A DNA stretch of 64,000 nt from Shinella sp. (GCA_003248775.1 QFQX01000014.1:43166-107165); one strand, 5' to 3'. Numbered from the stretch's first letter, positions 26,490 to 34,962 are shown. Notes: generated by a model not told the origin, from the sequence alone. Program-made: numbers and translations.

Positions 26490-29036
26490 TTAGAGCTCGC
26501 GCAGCACGGGTGCAGCTTTCTGTCCGAGGATGCGCCAGGTGCCGGCCAGACCTATGCCGATCGTCGTCGCCAGCGCAATCACCAGCGTCATGAGGGCGAC
26601 GTCGGGGAGGAAATTGGAGGGCAGTTTCATGATCCGGCTCAGCACATACCAGGCGACGCCGCCGCCCGCCACGAGGGCGAAAATGGCGGTTGCCGCACCG
26701 AGCAGGAGGTATTCGTAGGTGAAGGCCCGGATCAGCGTGGCCCGCGTTGCGCCCAGCGTCTTCAGCACCACCGCGTCGTGGGTGCGGGCGCGGTTGCCGG
26801 CCGCAAGCGCGCCGGACAACACCAGTACCGAGGCAATGAGCGCGATTGCCGCTGCTGCCCGGATTGCGGTCGCCAACTGACCGACCAGCCGATCGATGAC
26901 ATCGAGCGCATCCTTGACGCGAACGCTGGTGATGGTCGGATAGGCCTGCGTGACGGCTTTCAGGATCGCGGCTTCGTCTGCCGTCGTTGCCGCGGGATCG
27001 GAGAGCGTTGCCAGCCATGCATGGGGGGCGCCGGCAAAGGTGTTGGGCGAGAAGACCATCACGAAATTGATCGAGAGGGATTCCCATTCCACCTTGCGGA
27101 AGTTGGCGATCCTGGCCGTGATGTTCCGTCCCAGCACATTGACCGTGACGGTATCGCCGATCTTCAGGCCCAGTTCTCCCCCTTCCTCGGCGGAGAAGGA
27201 TACTAGCGGTTCGTCGGTATAATCGGCCGGCCACCAGCTTCCTTCCGTGACGGAGGCATTTTTCGGCAGGCCGGCGGAATAGGTGATCCCGCGGTCGCCG
27301 CGCAGCACCCAGCGTCCTTCCGGGGGCACCTGCATCTTGGTGACATCGGTGCCGTTGAAGGCGAGGATACGTCCGCGCAGCATCGGCACCTCGACGATAT
27401 CGCCCTTGGGTGCCTTCTCCTGCAGGATTGTGCGGAAGCCGTCGAGATCGGCTTTCTGGATATCGACGAAGAAGAAGTTCGGCGCTCTTTCCGGCAGGTT
27501 GCCGGTCAGTTCCTTGCGCAGGTTACCGTCGATCAGGGCGAGCGCCACCAGCAGGCTGAGGCCGAGCCCGAGCGAAAGCGTCACGGCCGGCGTCAGGGCA
27601 CCGGGCCGGTGAATGTTGCCGATCGCCAGCCGAAGTGCGGGTGACGGCATGTGGGGGCTGCGCCGGGCGAGGAAGGCGATCAGCATGGCCACCAGCCTCA
27701 GCAGCAGGAAGCCCGCCGCCATGGCCACCAGAAAGATCGTCGCAATACGCCGGTCTTCGGAAGAGAAGATGGCCAGTGCCGCAAGGGCGGCGAGTGCGAG
27801 CGTCGTTGCCGCGACATAGGGCCATGCCGGAAGACCTCTCGCCTCGAAGCCCTGTTCACGGAAGAGCGCCGTTGCCGGCACCTTGCGGGCGTGGCCGAGC
27901 GGCAGGATCGCGAAGGCGAGCGTCACCAGCATGCCGAACACCGCGGCGAGCAGCAGCGCTGCCGGATAAAGCCGGGGTTCGGGTGAGATCGGCAGGACGC
28001 CGGCCAGATAGCTTGCCGCGATGATCGGGGCGATGGCGCCGAGCAGCAGTCCGATACCGATGCCGATCGACGCAACGATGACGATCTGGAACAGGTAGAC
28101 CATCACCACGACGGAGGCCGGTGCGCCGAGGCATTTCAGTGTGGCAATCACCGTGCGTTTTGAATCGAGGAAGGCGCGTACGGCATTGGCGACGCCGACG
28201 CCGCCCACCACCAGCGCCGTCAGGCCGACCAGCGTCAGGAACTGTGAGAAACGCTCGATGTTTTCCGTCAGCGACGGCGCTGCGCGATCGCTGGTGCGGA
28301 TCGACCAGCCGGCATTCGGCAATTCCTTCTGCGCCCTGTCGCGGATTTCCGTCGGACCGGGCGCCGGATCGCTATAGCGGACCTTGTAGGCGTGTTCGAC
28401 GAGGCTGCCGGTCTCGATGAGGCCGGTTGCCTTCAGCGCGTCGCGGCTGGTCAGAAGGCGCGGCGCGAAGCCGAAGCCGTCGGAAATCGCATCCGGCTCG
28501 TTGACGATGGCGCCGGTGATCTTCAAGCGGGCCTTGCCCACGAGGATCTCCTGCCCGACCGATACACCGAGCCTTTCCAGAAGCAGGGGAGCAGCAACCG
28601 CGCCATAGATGCCGTCGTTCAAGGCAAGGAGATCCGATGCCGGCAGGTCGGGTTCCGAAACGAGCTTGCCATAGAGCGGATAGGCGTCGTCCACGGCCTT
28701 GACCTCGACCAGCGACTGGTCCGATCCATCCGGCAGGCGAGCCATCGAGCGAAGCACCGTCGAGACGGAAATCGTTCCAAGTCCTTCGAGGAAACGCATC
28801 TCCTCACCGCTCGCCTCGCGATTGTTCAGCTCGAAGCGGATGTCGCCGGCAAGCAGGGTGCGGCCTTCCGACGAGATGGAATCGGTGATCGCGGTCGATA
28901 CGGAATTGACTGCGGCAATGGCGCCAGTGCCGAGCGCGATGCAGGCGAGGAAGATGTAGAAGCCTTTCAGGCCGCCCCGGAGTTCCCGGAGCGCGATGCG
29001 GAAGGCGATGCCGAGCCTTGTGGAAGAATCCTTCAT
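26490..29036 (-). CDS. FtsX-type ABC permease (YbbP-like)
   Basis: An 848-residue inner-membrane protein with a first helix near residue 25, a large periplasmic domain, and FtsX core helices around 260-400 and at the C-terminus (about 730-840). Helix layout and length fit the predicted lysophospholipase/lipoprotein-related permease YbbP. Its start (ATG 29036) overlaps the stop of the ATPase gene. This pair is usually linked to the esterase TesA, whose gene is divergent here, as in many proteobacteria. The complex probably moves or extracts a lipid-like or envelope compound rather than importing nutrients; the substrate is unproven. Confidence 0.9.
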   Translation of the reverse strand: MKDSSTRLGIAFRIALRELRGGLKGFYIFLACIALGTGAIAAVNSVSTAITDSISSEGRTLLAGDIRFELNNREASGEEMRFLEGLGTISVSTVLRSMARLPDGSDQSLVEVKAVDDAYPLYGKLVSEPDLPASDLLALNDGIYGAVAAPLLLERLGVSVGQEILVGKARLKITGAIVNEPDAISDGFGFAPRLLTSRDALKATGLIETGSLVEHAYKVRYSDPAPGPTEIRDRAQKELPNAGWSIRTSDRAAPSLTENIERFSQFLTLVGLTALVVGGVGVANAVRAFLDSKRTVIATLKCLGAPASVVVMVYLFQIVIVASIGIGIGLLLGAIAPIIAASYLAGVLPISPEPRLYPAALLLAAVFGMLVTLAFAILPLGHARKVPATALFREQGFEARGLPAWPYVAATTLALAALAALAIFSSEDRRIATIFLVAMAAGFLLLRLVAMLIAFLARRSPHMPSPALRLAIGNIHRPGALTPAVTLSLGLGLSLLVALALIDGNLRKELTGNLPERAPNFFFVDIQKADLDGFRTILQEKAPKGDIVEVPMLRGRILAFNGTDVTKMQVPPEGRWVLRGDRGITYSAGLPKNASVTEGSWWPADYTDEPLVSFSAEEGGELGLKIGDTVTVNVLGRNITARIANFRKVEWESLSINFVMVFSPNTFAGAPHAWLATLSDPAATTADEAAILKAVTQAYPTITSVRVKDALDVIDRLVGQLATAIRAAAAIALIASVLVLSGALAAGNRARTHDAVVLKTLGATRATLIRAFTYEYLLLGAATAIFALVAGGGVAWYVLSRIMKLPSNFLPDVALMTLVIALATTIGIGLAGTWRILGQKAAPVLREL

Positions 29037-29746
29037 GCCGGCTGCCGTTCCGGCTGCTTCTCGTCATTTGCGACGTCGGCGGCAATGCGCCCCGAGGCGA
29101 CACGCACCTGCCGGGAGCAACGGGCGGCAAGCACCGGATCGTGGGTAACGAGCACCAGCGTCATGCCGCGTTCGGCCTGCTTGGCAAACAACAGATCGGC
29201 GATCTGGCGACCGGTCTCGACGTCGAGATTGCCGGTGGGCTCATCGGCAATCAGCACGGCGGGGGAGGGGGCAAGCGCGCGCGCTATGGCAACGCGCTGC
29301 TGCTCGCCACCGGAAAGCTGGCCTGGATAGTGGTCGAGACGCTCGCCAAGGCCGACGGCCTGAAGTTCCTTGCGCGCGATGTCGAAGGGATTGCGGACGT
29401 TTGCGAGTTCCAGCGGAACCGCCACGTTTTCCAGCGCGGTCATGTTGGCGATCAGGTGGAATGACTGAAAGACGATGCCGATGTTCTTGCCGCGAAAATC
29501 AGCGAGCGCATCTTCTCCAAGGCGATGCAGCGGTTCGCCATTGACGTTGATTTCGCCGCTATCGAGCCGTTCCAGCCCGGCGAGCACCATCAGCAGGGTG
29601 GACTTTCCCGAACCGGAAGGACCAATGATGCCGACCGATTCACCCTGGGAGATGGCGAGATCGATATTCTTCAGCACATGGACCGAGGCTGCGGCGTTTC
29701 CGAGCGTCAGATCGGCCTGCTTGAGTTCGATGATGGTTTTTCTCAC
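29033..29746 (-). CDS. ABC transporter ATP-binding protein (YbbA/LolD-like)
   Basis: With GTG 29746 as start the protein has 237 residues and begins (M)RKTIIELKQADLTLG, like family members. Walker A is GPSGSGKST at residues 42-50, the signature is LSGGEQQRVAIARAL and Walker B is AVLIADEPTGNLD. A longer in-frame start at ATG 29797 is possible, but a CTATAT-like -10 element (about 29759-29764, read leftward) lies between the two. It forms a 4-base overlap with the FtsX-type permease and stands divergent to tesA. Its role is to power the permease. Confidence 0.9.
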   Translation of the reverse strand: MRKTIIELKQADLTLGNAAASVHVLKNIDLAISQGESVGIIGPSGSGKSTLLMVLAGLERLDSGEINVNGEPLHRLGEDALADFRGKNIGIVFQSFHLIANMTALENVAVPLELANVRNPFDIARKELQAVGLGERLDHYPGQLSGGEQQRVAIARALAPSPAVLIADEPTGNLDVETGRQIADLLFAKQAERGMTLVLVTHDPVLAARCSRQVRVASGRIAADVANDEKQPERQPA

Positions 29747-29824
29747 GCTTTCCCGCCTTATATAGAATGGCACGAAGAGGTCGTCGCGCACCGTCATCGG
29801 CTTCGTCAATTTAGGAAAGGCACA

Positions 29825-30472
29825 ATGATATTTAAAGCCGTTCTTCTTCATTTCGCCGTGATCCTCGGCGCAGCTTTCCCGCTCGCCTCTTCCGCATCCG
29901 CCGAGCCGTTGCAGCTCGTCGGCTTCGGCGACAGCCTGATGGCGGGCTACCAGTTGCCGCCTGACGACGCATTGCCGAACCGTCTGCAGGCGGCGCTGGT
30001 GGCCAAGGGATATGACGTGGCGATCGCCAATGCGGGGGTATCCGGCGACACGACATCGGCCGGTCTCGCTCGTGTCGACTGGTCCGTACCGGATGGTACC
30101 GCCGGGGTCATCCTCGAACTCGGAGCAAACGACGCCCTGCGTGGCATCGCGCCGGAAGAGACGGAGCGCAACCTCGAATCGATCATTAGCCGGCTTAAAG
30201 AGCGAAGCGTTCCGGTGCTGCTGGTCGGGATGCTGTCGCCGCCGAATATGGGCGAGGACTATGCCAAGCGCTTCAATGGTATCTATCCGCGACTTGCCGA
30301 AAAATACGGCCTTGCCTTCTATCCCTTTGTTCTGGATGGCGTTGCGGCCCAGGCCGAATTGCAGCTGGAGGACGGCATGCACCCCAATGCCAAGGGGGTT
30401 GGTGTCATGGTCGAGCGTATGCTGCCGGTTACGGAGAGCTTCATCGCAACGATCGGTGGCAAGCCGAAATAA
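29825..30472 (+). CDS. tesA: GDSL esterase / multifunctional acyl-CoA thioesterase I (TesA-like)
   Basis: A 215-residue secreted SGNH hydrolase. The signal peptide is AVLLHFAVILGAAFPLASSASA. The blocks are GFGDSLMAGY (nucleophile Ser), NAGVSGDTT, ELGANDALRG (block III Asn) and the C-terminal DGMHPN (Asp-His). AGGAAAGG precedes ATG 29825. TesA works in the periplasm on acyl-CoA, lysophospholipids or esters. It is divergent from the YbbA-YbbP-type transporter with only 78 bases between starts, the classic pairing seen in many proteobacteria. Confidence 0.92.
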   Translation: MIFKAVLLHFAVILGAAFPLASSASAEPLQLVGFGDSLMAGYQLPPDDALPNRLQAALVAKGYDVAIANAGVSGDTTSAGLARVDWSVPDGTAGVILELGANDALRGIAPEETERNLESIISRLKERSVPVLLVGMLSPPNMGEDYAKRFNGIYPRLAEKYGLAFYPFVLDGVAAQAELQLEDGMHPNAKGVGVMVERMLPVTESFIATIGGKPK

Positions 30473-30538
30473 TAGCTTGCGCCTATGGGCATTGCGTGAT
30501 TCGCTATGTGCATCTGCAAAAGATTCGGGGAGCTCGCG

Positions 30539-31132
30539 ATGCCGAGATTATTCACTGCCCTCGAAATTCCGCGCAATGCGGCATTAAGCCTCTCCTTGCT
30601 GCGCGGTGGTCTTCCCGGTGCCCGATGGATCGATGTGGAGAACTACCACATCACCCTTCGCTTCATCGGTGACGTGGATGGTCGCACCGCCGACGAGATC
30701 GTCGATCGGCTCGACCGCATCGACCGGCCGGAATTCCAGCTCAATCTCAACGGCATCGGGTCCTTCGGGTCGAAGAAGCCGCATTCGGTCTGGGCCGGTG
30801 TTACGCAGGCGCCCGAGATGTATGCCCTGCAGGCGGAAATCGAACGGATCTGCCAGAGGATCGGTCTCCCGCCCGATCCACGCAAATTCACGCCGCATGT
30901 GACGCTTGCGCGTCTCAAGTCATCGCGTGTCGATGACGTGGTTCACTATCTTGCCGGTCGCGGCGATTTCCACACGGCTCCCTTCACTGTCACGCGCTTC
31001 GTGCTGCTGTCGTCGAAGGAATCGGTCGGTGGCGGTCCCTACCTCACGGAAGAGGTGTTCCCTCTTCACGAAGCGCGGGCGGCCTCAAGCTTCGCGAGTA
31101 TGGACCTGCAGCCCGCCAAGAGCATGCTGTAG
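30539..31132 (+). CDS. thpR: RNA 2',3'-cyclic phosphodiesterase (ThpR/LigT)
   Basis: A 197-residue 2H phosphoesterase from ATG 30539 with GGGGAG upstream. Both HxTx motifs are present: His37-Thr39 (HITL) and His120-Thr122 (HVTL). The family opens 2',3'-cyclic phosphate ends of RNA to 2'-phosphates in vitro. The gene overlaps the convergent phosphatase gene by 67 bases at its 3' end. This is tail-to-tail, with both reading frames conserved in family terms. Confidence 0.92.
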   Translation: MPRLFTALEIPRNAALSLSLLRGGLPGARWIDVENYHITLRFIGDVDGRTADEIVDRLDRIDRPEFQLNLNGIGSFGSKKPHSVWAGVTQAPEMYALQAEIERICQRIGLPPDPRKFTPHVTLARLKSSRVDDVVHYLAGRGDFHTAPFTVTRFVLLSSKESVGGGPYLTEEVFPLHEARAASSFASMDLQPAKSML

Positions 31133-31545
31133 ACCTGTTCGAAATCCGAGGTGCCGCCATAATAGGGGTCCGGGATCTCTGTTTCGTCTCCGAAGGCATA
31201 ATTGCCGAAGAGCGCTATATTGCTCCGGCTTGTCTGCGGCGCCATCTTGCGAAGGTGTGCGAGATTGTTCTTGTCCATCGCCAGGATCAGGCCGAAGCGG
31301 TCGAAATCCTTTGACACGATTTGCCGTGCCCGAAGGGTGGAAATATCGATGCCGTGTCCTTGCGCCACTTTGACGGATCGATGATCCGGAGGATTGCCGA
31401 TATGCCAGCCGCCGGTGCCGGCGGAATCCGTGGGATAGCAGGAGGCGAGGTCGCCCTGCTCAGTCAGATGTCGGAAGACGCCTTCGGCCAGGGGCGAGCG
31501 GCAGATATTGCCGAGACAGATGAAAAGGATTGGGAACGCAGTCAT
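31066..31545 (-). CDS. Low molecular weight protein-tyrosine phosphatase
   Basis: From ATG 31545 (AGGA five bases upstream) the protein has 159 residues; an in-frame ATG 21 bases earlier is less likely. The P-loop CLGNICRS holds nucleophile Cys10 and Arg16, and the general acid Asp is in DPYYGG near the C-terminus. Substrates may be tyrosine-phosphorylated proteins or arsenate; its exopolysaccharide-type neighbours are absent. Its last 67 bases are antisense to the end of thpR. The upstream gap to the divergent pterin dehydratase is almost filled by a dispersed repeat. Confidence 0.92.
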   Translation of the reverse strand: MTAFPILFICLGNICRSPLAEGVFRHLTEQGDLASCYPTDSAGTGGWHIGNPPDHRSVKVAQGHGIDISTLRARQIVSKDFDRFGLILAMDKNNLAHLRKMAPQTSRSNIALFGNYAFGDETEIPDPYYGGTSDFEQVYSMLLAGCRSILAKLEAARAS

Positions 31546-31562
31546 CCGGGTCCTGTTTGAAG

Positions 31563-31660
31563 GCATGTCGCGATTTTTCGGATTCGCCCCATACGCTTTC
31601 GGTCCTTATTTTATCGCATGTCGGTGCGGCAAAACCGCTGCATACTTTTGCACGACATGC
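31563..31660. repeat. Dispersed intergenic palindromic repeat, copy 1
   Basis: A 98-bp element bounded by GCATGTCG (31563-31570) and CGACATGC (31653-31660), with a second GCATGTCG inside at 31616. It contains the series TCGCGAT, CGCTTTCGG and AAAACCGCTGCATACTTTTG. It takes up most of the 134-bp divergent gap between the phosphatase and pterin dehydratase genes. Two related, more decayed copies lie at 32428 and 33448. Elements of this kind are common between rhizobial genes; I do not assign a published name. Confidence 0.65.
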
Positions 31661-31679
31661 CTGAGGAGGTTTCACTGCG

Positions 31680-31979
31680 ATGAAATACGAGAAACTGGAT
31701 GCAGCCGCAATCGACACCCTGCTGGCGGAGCGGCGGCTGTGGGATCTTGCCCGCGACGGAGCCGCGATCAGCCGCAGTTTCAAGTTCCGGGATTTCGGCG
31801 AAGCCTTTGCCTTCATGACCCGCTGCGCGCTCATCGCTGAGAAGCTCGATCACCACCCCGAATGGTTCAATGTCTACAATCGCGTCGACATCGTCCTGTC
31901 GACTCATGCCGTCTCGGGCCTGAGTGCGCTCGACTTCAAAATGGCGGAGGCGATAGACCGCCTGACGCCCGCCGATTGA
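31680..31979 (+). CDS. phhB: 4a-hydroxytetrahydrobiopterin dehydratase (pterin-4-alpha-carbinolamine dehydratase)
   Basis: A 99-residue protein, the usual length for PhhB. The signature EKLDHHPEWFNVYNRVDIVL, followed by STHAVSGLSALD, carries the catalytic histidine pair and the NVYN turn. It recycles the pterin cofactor of aromatic amino acid hydroxylases; in bacteria without such a hydroxylase it can have a moonlighting role. No phenylalanine hydroxylase gene is seen nearby. GAGGAGG stands just upstream of ATG 31680, where the flanking repeat ends. Confidence 0.94.
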   Translation: MKYEKLDAAAIDTLLAERRLWDLARDGAAISRSFKFRDFGEAFAFMTRCALIAEKLDHHPEWFNVYNRVDIVLSTHAVSGLSALDFKMAEAIDRLTPAD

Positions 31980-32036
31980 ATTTCCCCCGCCATTCACCAT
32001 ATTTTGATCGTGTCCAAACACAGGGATCATGCAGGC

Positions 32037-32426
32037 ATGGACGATATCAAGATCGGTGAAATCCTTTTGCCAGGCGATGAGGAAACGCAGGAGAGGCAGG
32101 AAGAGAAGGTTCGCGCGAAATTCTGGCCGACGCTCAGGAAGGCGTTCCGGCAGATCCCGTTTTCGCGCGATCTGGTCGCTTCCTTCTATTGTGCGACGGA
32201 CCGTGAAACGCCTCTGCGCGTTCGAGGTATCCTGCTCGCAGCGCTTGGTTATTTCGTTCTGCCGCTCGATGCCGTCCCCGACATGTTCGCCGTCATTGGC
32301 TTCACTGACGACATTGCAGTGCTGACCACGGCGATTGCGCTGGTCAGCCGGCATATTAAGGACAGCCACTATGTGGCGGCCGACCGGATGCTGGCCGATG
32401 GTTCGCCGGCGCAGGATGTCGCTTGA
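32037..32426 (+). CDS. YkvA family protein (DUF1232)
   Basis: A 129-residue protein from ATG 32037; a TTG start 33 bases upstream is possible but less likely. The DUF1232 core LAALGYFVLPLDAVPDMFAV followed by GFTDDIAVL shows the DxxPD and DD pattern of the family and probably forms one membrane-associated hairpin. Function is unknown. It follows the pterin dehydratase by 57 bases and may be co-transcribed with it. The end of the gene abuts a copy of the dispersed repeat. Confidence 0.85.
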   Translation: MDDIKIGEILLPGDEETQERQEEKVRAKFWPTLRKAFRQIPFSRDLVASFYCATDRETPLRVRGILLAALGYFVLPLDAVPDMFAVIGFTDDIAVLTTAIALVSRHIKDSHYVAADRMLADGSPAQDVA

Positions 32427-32427
32427 A

Positions 32428-32512
32428 GCGTGTCGCGATCCTTCAGGTTCGCTCAGTACGCTTCAAGTCCACTGTTTCATCATATGTCGTTGCCGTAAAA
32501 ACCGGCTCTGAC
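32428..32512. repeat. Dispersed intergenic repeat, copy 2 (degenerate)
   Basis: It begins GCGTGTCGCGATCC one base after the YkvA stop codon, keeps the CATATGTCGTTGCCG middle block (32481 onward) and AAAACCGGC, and then decays; the right terminus is not clear. It resembles copy 1 (31563-31660) and copy 3 (33448-33543) block by block. The remaining bases of the 355-bp gap (to 32781) hold no credible gene; an open frame across the repeat (32423-32689) is rejected. Confidence 0.5.
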
Positions 32513-32781
32513 AACTCGTTTGCGAACAAAGGCGCGCGCAGCCCAACTCTTGCCCGATTTCTTGAATCTAGATCAAATCATCGGGAGGGATGGTGCGGTA
32601 AACATCTCCCCAAGGCCCGGTCACAAGAGGAAGCCAAGGTTGTGACGCGACCTGCGACAAGAAACATCGCGGCGTTGACGGTTTGGTAACCTAAATTAAG
32701 TCAAACTGAATCATGTTTTGACGACAAATGTCCCGATCTCCCCGATCGGGCGATGGATGGAAACACAACCGGCAGGAAGAC

Positions 32782-33285
32782 ATGTTCGCAAGAAGTACCG
32801 TAACCGCAGTGGCAATCCTTCTGGCAAGCGGCGGCATTGCCGTTGCCCAGTCGCCCACTCGCATCGAGCAGTTCAAGGCCTGGGGTGCCTATTCCTACAA
32901 GACGAATAGCGGAACGGTCTGCTACGTGTTGTCGGTACCGACCGACAAGCAGCCGCCTGCCGTCAATCACGGGGATATCTTCTTTGTCATATCCCAGCGC
33001 CCCGGCCAGAACATCTCCTACGAACCGCAGGCGATGATGGGCTATGCGCTCAAGGAGAGCTCCAAGGTCAACGTCACGATCGACAACAAGAATTTCGTGA
33101 TGTTCGTGAAAGACACCTCCGCATGGGTGGAAAATGCCGCGGAAGAGCCGGCGCTGGTTGCTGCTATGAAGACCGGTCATTCGATGACCGTGAAGGCGAC
33201 CTCGGCCCGCGGAACGGGAACCGCCTACACTTATTCGCTTTCGGGCATTTCGGCTGCGCTGAAGAAGATCGAAGGCTGCAAGTGA
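32782..33285 (+). CDS. Secreted protein of the invasion-associated locus B (IalB) type
   Basis: A 167-residue protein from ATG 32782 (AGGAAGA upstream) with a signal peptide ending AVAQ near residue 22. The mature part begins SPTRIEQFKAWGAYSYKTNS and has the cysteine in TVCYVLS and a C-terminal EGCK, which may form a disulfide. The beta-rich body and the pattern YSLSGISAALKKI fit the IalB/DUF1176-related secreted family that is widespread in Rhizobiales. The name comes from Bartonella invasion; in rhizobia the role is unknown. The gene is monocistronic with a terminator directly downstream. Confidence 0.72.
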   Translation: MFARSTVTAVAILLASGGIAVAQSPTRIEQFKAWGAYSYKTNSGTVCYVLSVPTDKQPPAVNHGDIFFVISQRPGQNISYEPQAMMGYALKESSKVNVTIDNKNFVMFVKDTSAWVENAAEEPALVAAMKTGHSMTVKATSARGTGTAYTYSLSGISAALKKIEGCK

Positions 33286-33311
33286 GCCCGGCCCTGTGAG
33301 GGCTGTGCACG

Positions 33312-33336
33312 AAAGGCCGGCGCAAGCCGGCTTTTC
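33312..33336 (+). terminator. Rho-independent terminator after the IalB-like gene
   Basis: GCCGGC (33316-33321) and GCCGGC (33326-33331) form a GC stem with a GCAA tetraloop, flanked by AAAG on the left and TTTTCGCG on the right. It lies about 30 bases after the stop. Confidence 0.75.
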
Positions 33337-33447
33337 GCGTTTAAGCAGATTGCCACATTCGGCGTGACGCAAGGCAAAAAAGCTGCTAAAGGCGCGACCC
33401 GAGCCGGAAGGTCCGCGGAAATTCGCGTGCCTGCGGAGTTTTCCGAA

Positions 33448-33543
33448 GCGCGTCGCGATCCTGAATATGGCATCCCGCGTTTTGGCTCCTTGTTTTTCGC
33501 ATGTCGTGATCGCAAAACCAATCAATATGGTTGCCGGCATGGC
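33448..33543. repeat. Dispersed intergenic repeat, copy 3 (degenerate)
   Basis: It begins GCGCGTCGCGATCC and has the middle block TTTTTCGCATGTCGTGATCG followed by CAAAACC, ending near GCCGGCATGG. The internal order matches copies 1 and 2. It occupies the second half of the 340-bp gap 33286-33625 before rlmN, which otherwise contains the terminator at 33312 and no gene. Confidence 0.5.
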
Positions 33544-33625
33544 TTAGATGCATCGAAGTGATCGATAGCGCCCGCTTTTGAAGCGGTGGCTCGGTCAGGG
33601 TATTTGGTCAGGAAGGTTGAGCGGC

Positions 33626-34861
33626 ATGGCCGTCATGGAAAATGTGATCGCGCGTGATGTTGCACCGGCGGCGCCCGTTGCGGGCAGGCTGTCCGAAAAG
33701 CCGTCCCTGATCGGCCTCAGCCGCGAAGACATGGCGGCTGCGCTGCGCGAGAAGGGCGTGCCTGAACGTCAGGTCAAGATGCGCGTCAGCCAGCTGTGGA
33801 ACTGGCTCTATGTTCGCGGTGTTTCCGACTTCGACGCGATGACCAATGTCGCCAAGGACATGCGGGAAATGCTGAAGACGCATTTCACCATCGCCCGCCC
33901 TGAAATCGTGGAGGAACAGGTCTCCAACGACGGCACCCGCAAGTGGCTGCTGCGTTATCCCGCACGCGGCGCCGGCCGGCCGGTCGAGGTCGAGGCTGTC
34001 TATATTCCCGAAGAAGGCCGTGGCACGCTCTGCATTTCCAGCCAGGTCGGCTGTACGCTGACCTGTTCCTTCTGCCACACCGGCACGCAGCGTCTGGTGC
34101 GCAACCTGACGGCGGAGGAAATCCTTTCCCAGCTTCTGCTGGCCCGCGACCGGCTCGGCGATTTTCCCGATCGCGACGTGCCGGTTGGCGCCATGGTTCC
34201 TTCCAGCGACCGCAAGATCACCAATGTCGTGATGATGGGCATGGGCGAGCCGCTCTACAATTTCGAGAACGTCAAGCAGGCGCTGCTGATCGCCTCGGAC
34301 GGTGACGGCCTGTCGCTTTCCAGGCGTCGCATCACGCTCTCCACGTCCGGCGTCGTGCCGGAGATTTTCCGCACCGGCGACGAGATCGGCTGCATGCTGG
34401 CGATCTCGCTGCATGCCGTGCGCGACGAGTTGCGCGATATGCTGGTGCCGATCAACAAGAAGTATCCGCTGAAGGAGCTGATCGAGGCCTGCCGGAATTA
34501 TCCCGGTCTCTCCAACGCCCGTCGCATCACCTTCGAATATGTGATGCTGAAGGACGTCAACGACAGTCTCGAAGACGCCAAGGCGCTTGTGCAGCTCCTG
34601 AAGGGCGTTCCGGCGAAGATCAACCTCATTCCGTTCAATCCGTGGCCGGGCACCAACTACCAGTGCTCCGACTGGGCTCAGATCGAGAAATTCGCCGATT
34701 TCGTCAATCAGGCAGGCTATGCCTCGCCGATCCGCACTCCGCGCGGTCGCGACATCCTTGCCGCCTGCGGCCAGCTGAAGTCGGAATCCGAGCGTATGCG
34801 CAAGACCGATCGCCTTGCCTTCGAGGCGATGATGATCGTTGGCCATGGCGAGGACGACTAA
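33626..34861 (+). CDS. rlmN: Dual-specificity 23S rRNA/tRNA adenine-C2 methyltransferase RlmN
   Basis: A 411-residue radical SAM enzyme from ATG 33626 (AGGAAGG upstream). The cluster cysteines are Cys143, Cys147 and Cys150 in CTLTCSFC. Cys136 (LCISS) and the methyl-carrier Cys381 (AACGQLK) match E. coli Cys118 and Cys355. It methylates A2503 of 23S rRNA and A37 of some tRNAs. All catalytic cysteines are present, so it should be active. It stands alone, between an intergenic repeat and an ABC operon. Confidence 0.96.
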   Translation: MAVMENVIARDVAPAAPVAGRLSEKPSLIGLSREDMAAALREKGVPERQVKMRVSQLWNWLYVRGVSDFDAMTNVAKDMREMLKTHFTIARPEIVEEQVSNDGTRKWLLRYPARGAGRPVEVEAVYIPEEGRGTLCISSQVGCTLTCSFCHTGTQRLVRNLTAEEILSQLLLARDRLGDFPDRDVPVGAMVPSSDRKITNVVMMGMGEPLYNFENVKQALLIASDGDGLSLSRRRITLSTSGVVPEIFRTGDEIGCMLAISLHAVRDELRDMLVPINKKYPLKELIEACRNYPGLSNARRITFEYVMLKDVNDSLEDAKALVQLLKGVPAKINLIPFNPWPGTNYQCSDWAQIEKFADFVNQAGYASPIRTPRGRDILAACGQLKSESERMRKTDRLAFEAMMIVGHGEDD

Positions 34862-34962
34862 GGTCTGATGGTCCTTGGCCACGCCGTGGGCCTGCGAGAT
34901 TGATTTTGACCGATCGCTTCCATAAGAAGACCGGATAAAACAAAATCCCGGAGGTTACCCCC

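Noticed and set aside
29747..30382. N-terminal extension of the YbbA-like ATPase to 30382
   Set aside because: The extra residues are read across the antisense of tesA and lack conservation; the ABC core begins close to GTG 29746.
32423..32689. 88-codon open frame downstream of the YkvA gene
   Set aside because: It runs through dispersed repeat copy 2 and has no ribosome site or family resemblance.
31563..33543. Repeats considered as a CRISPR array
   Set aside because: Only three diverged copies about 0.9 kb apart with genes between; there are no regular spacers and no cas genes.
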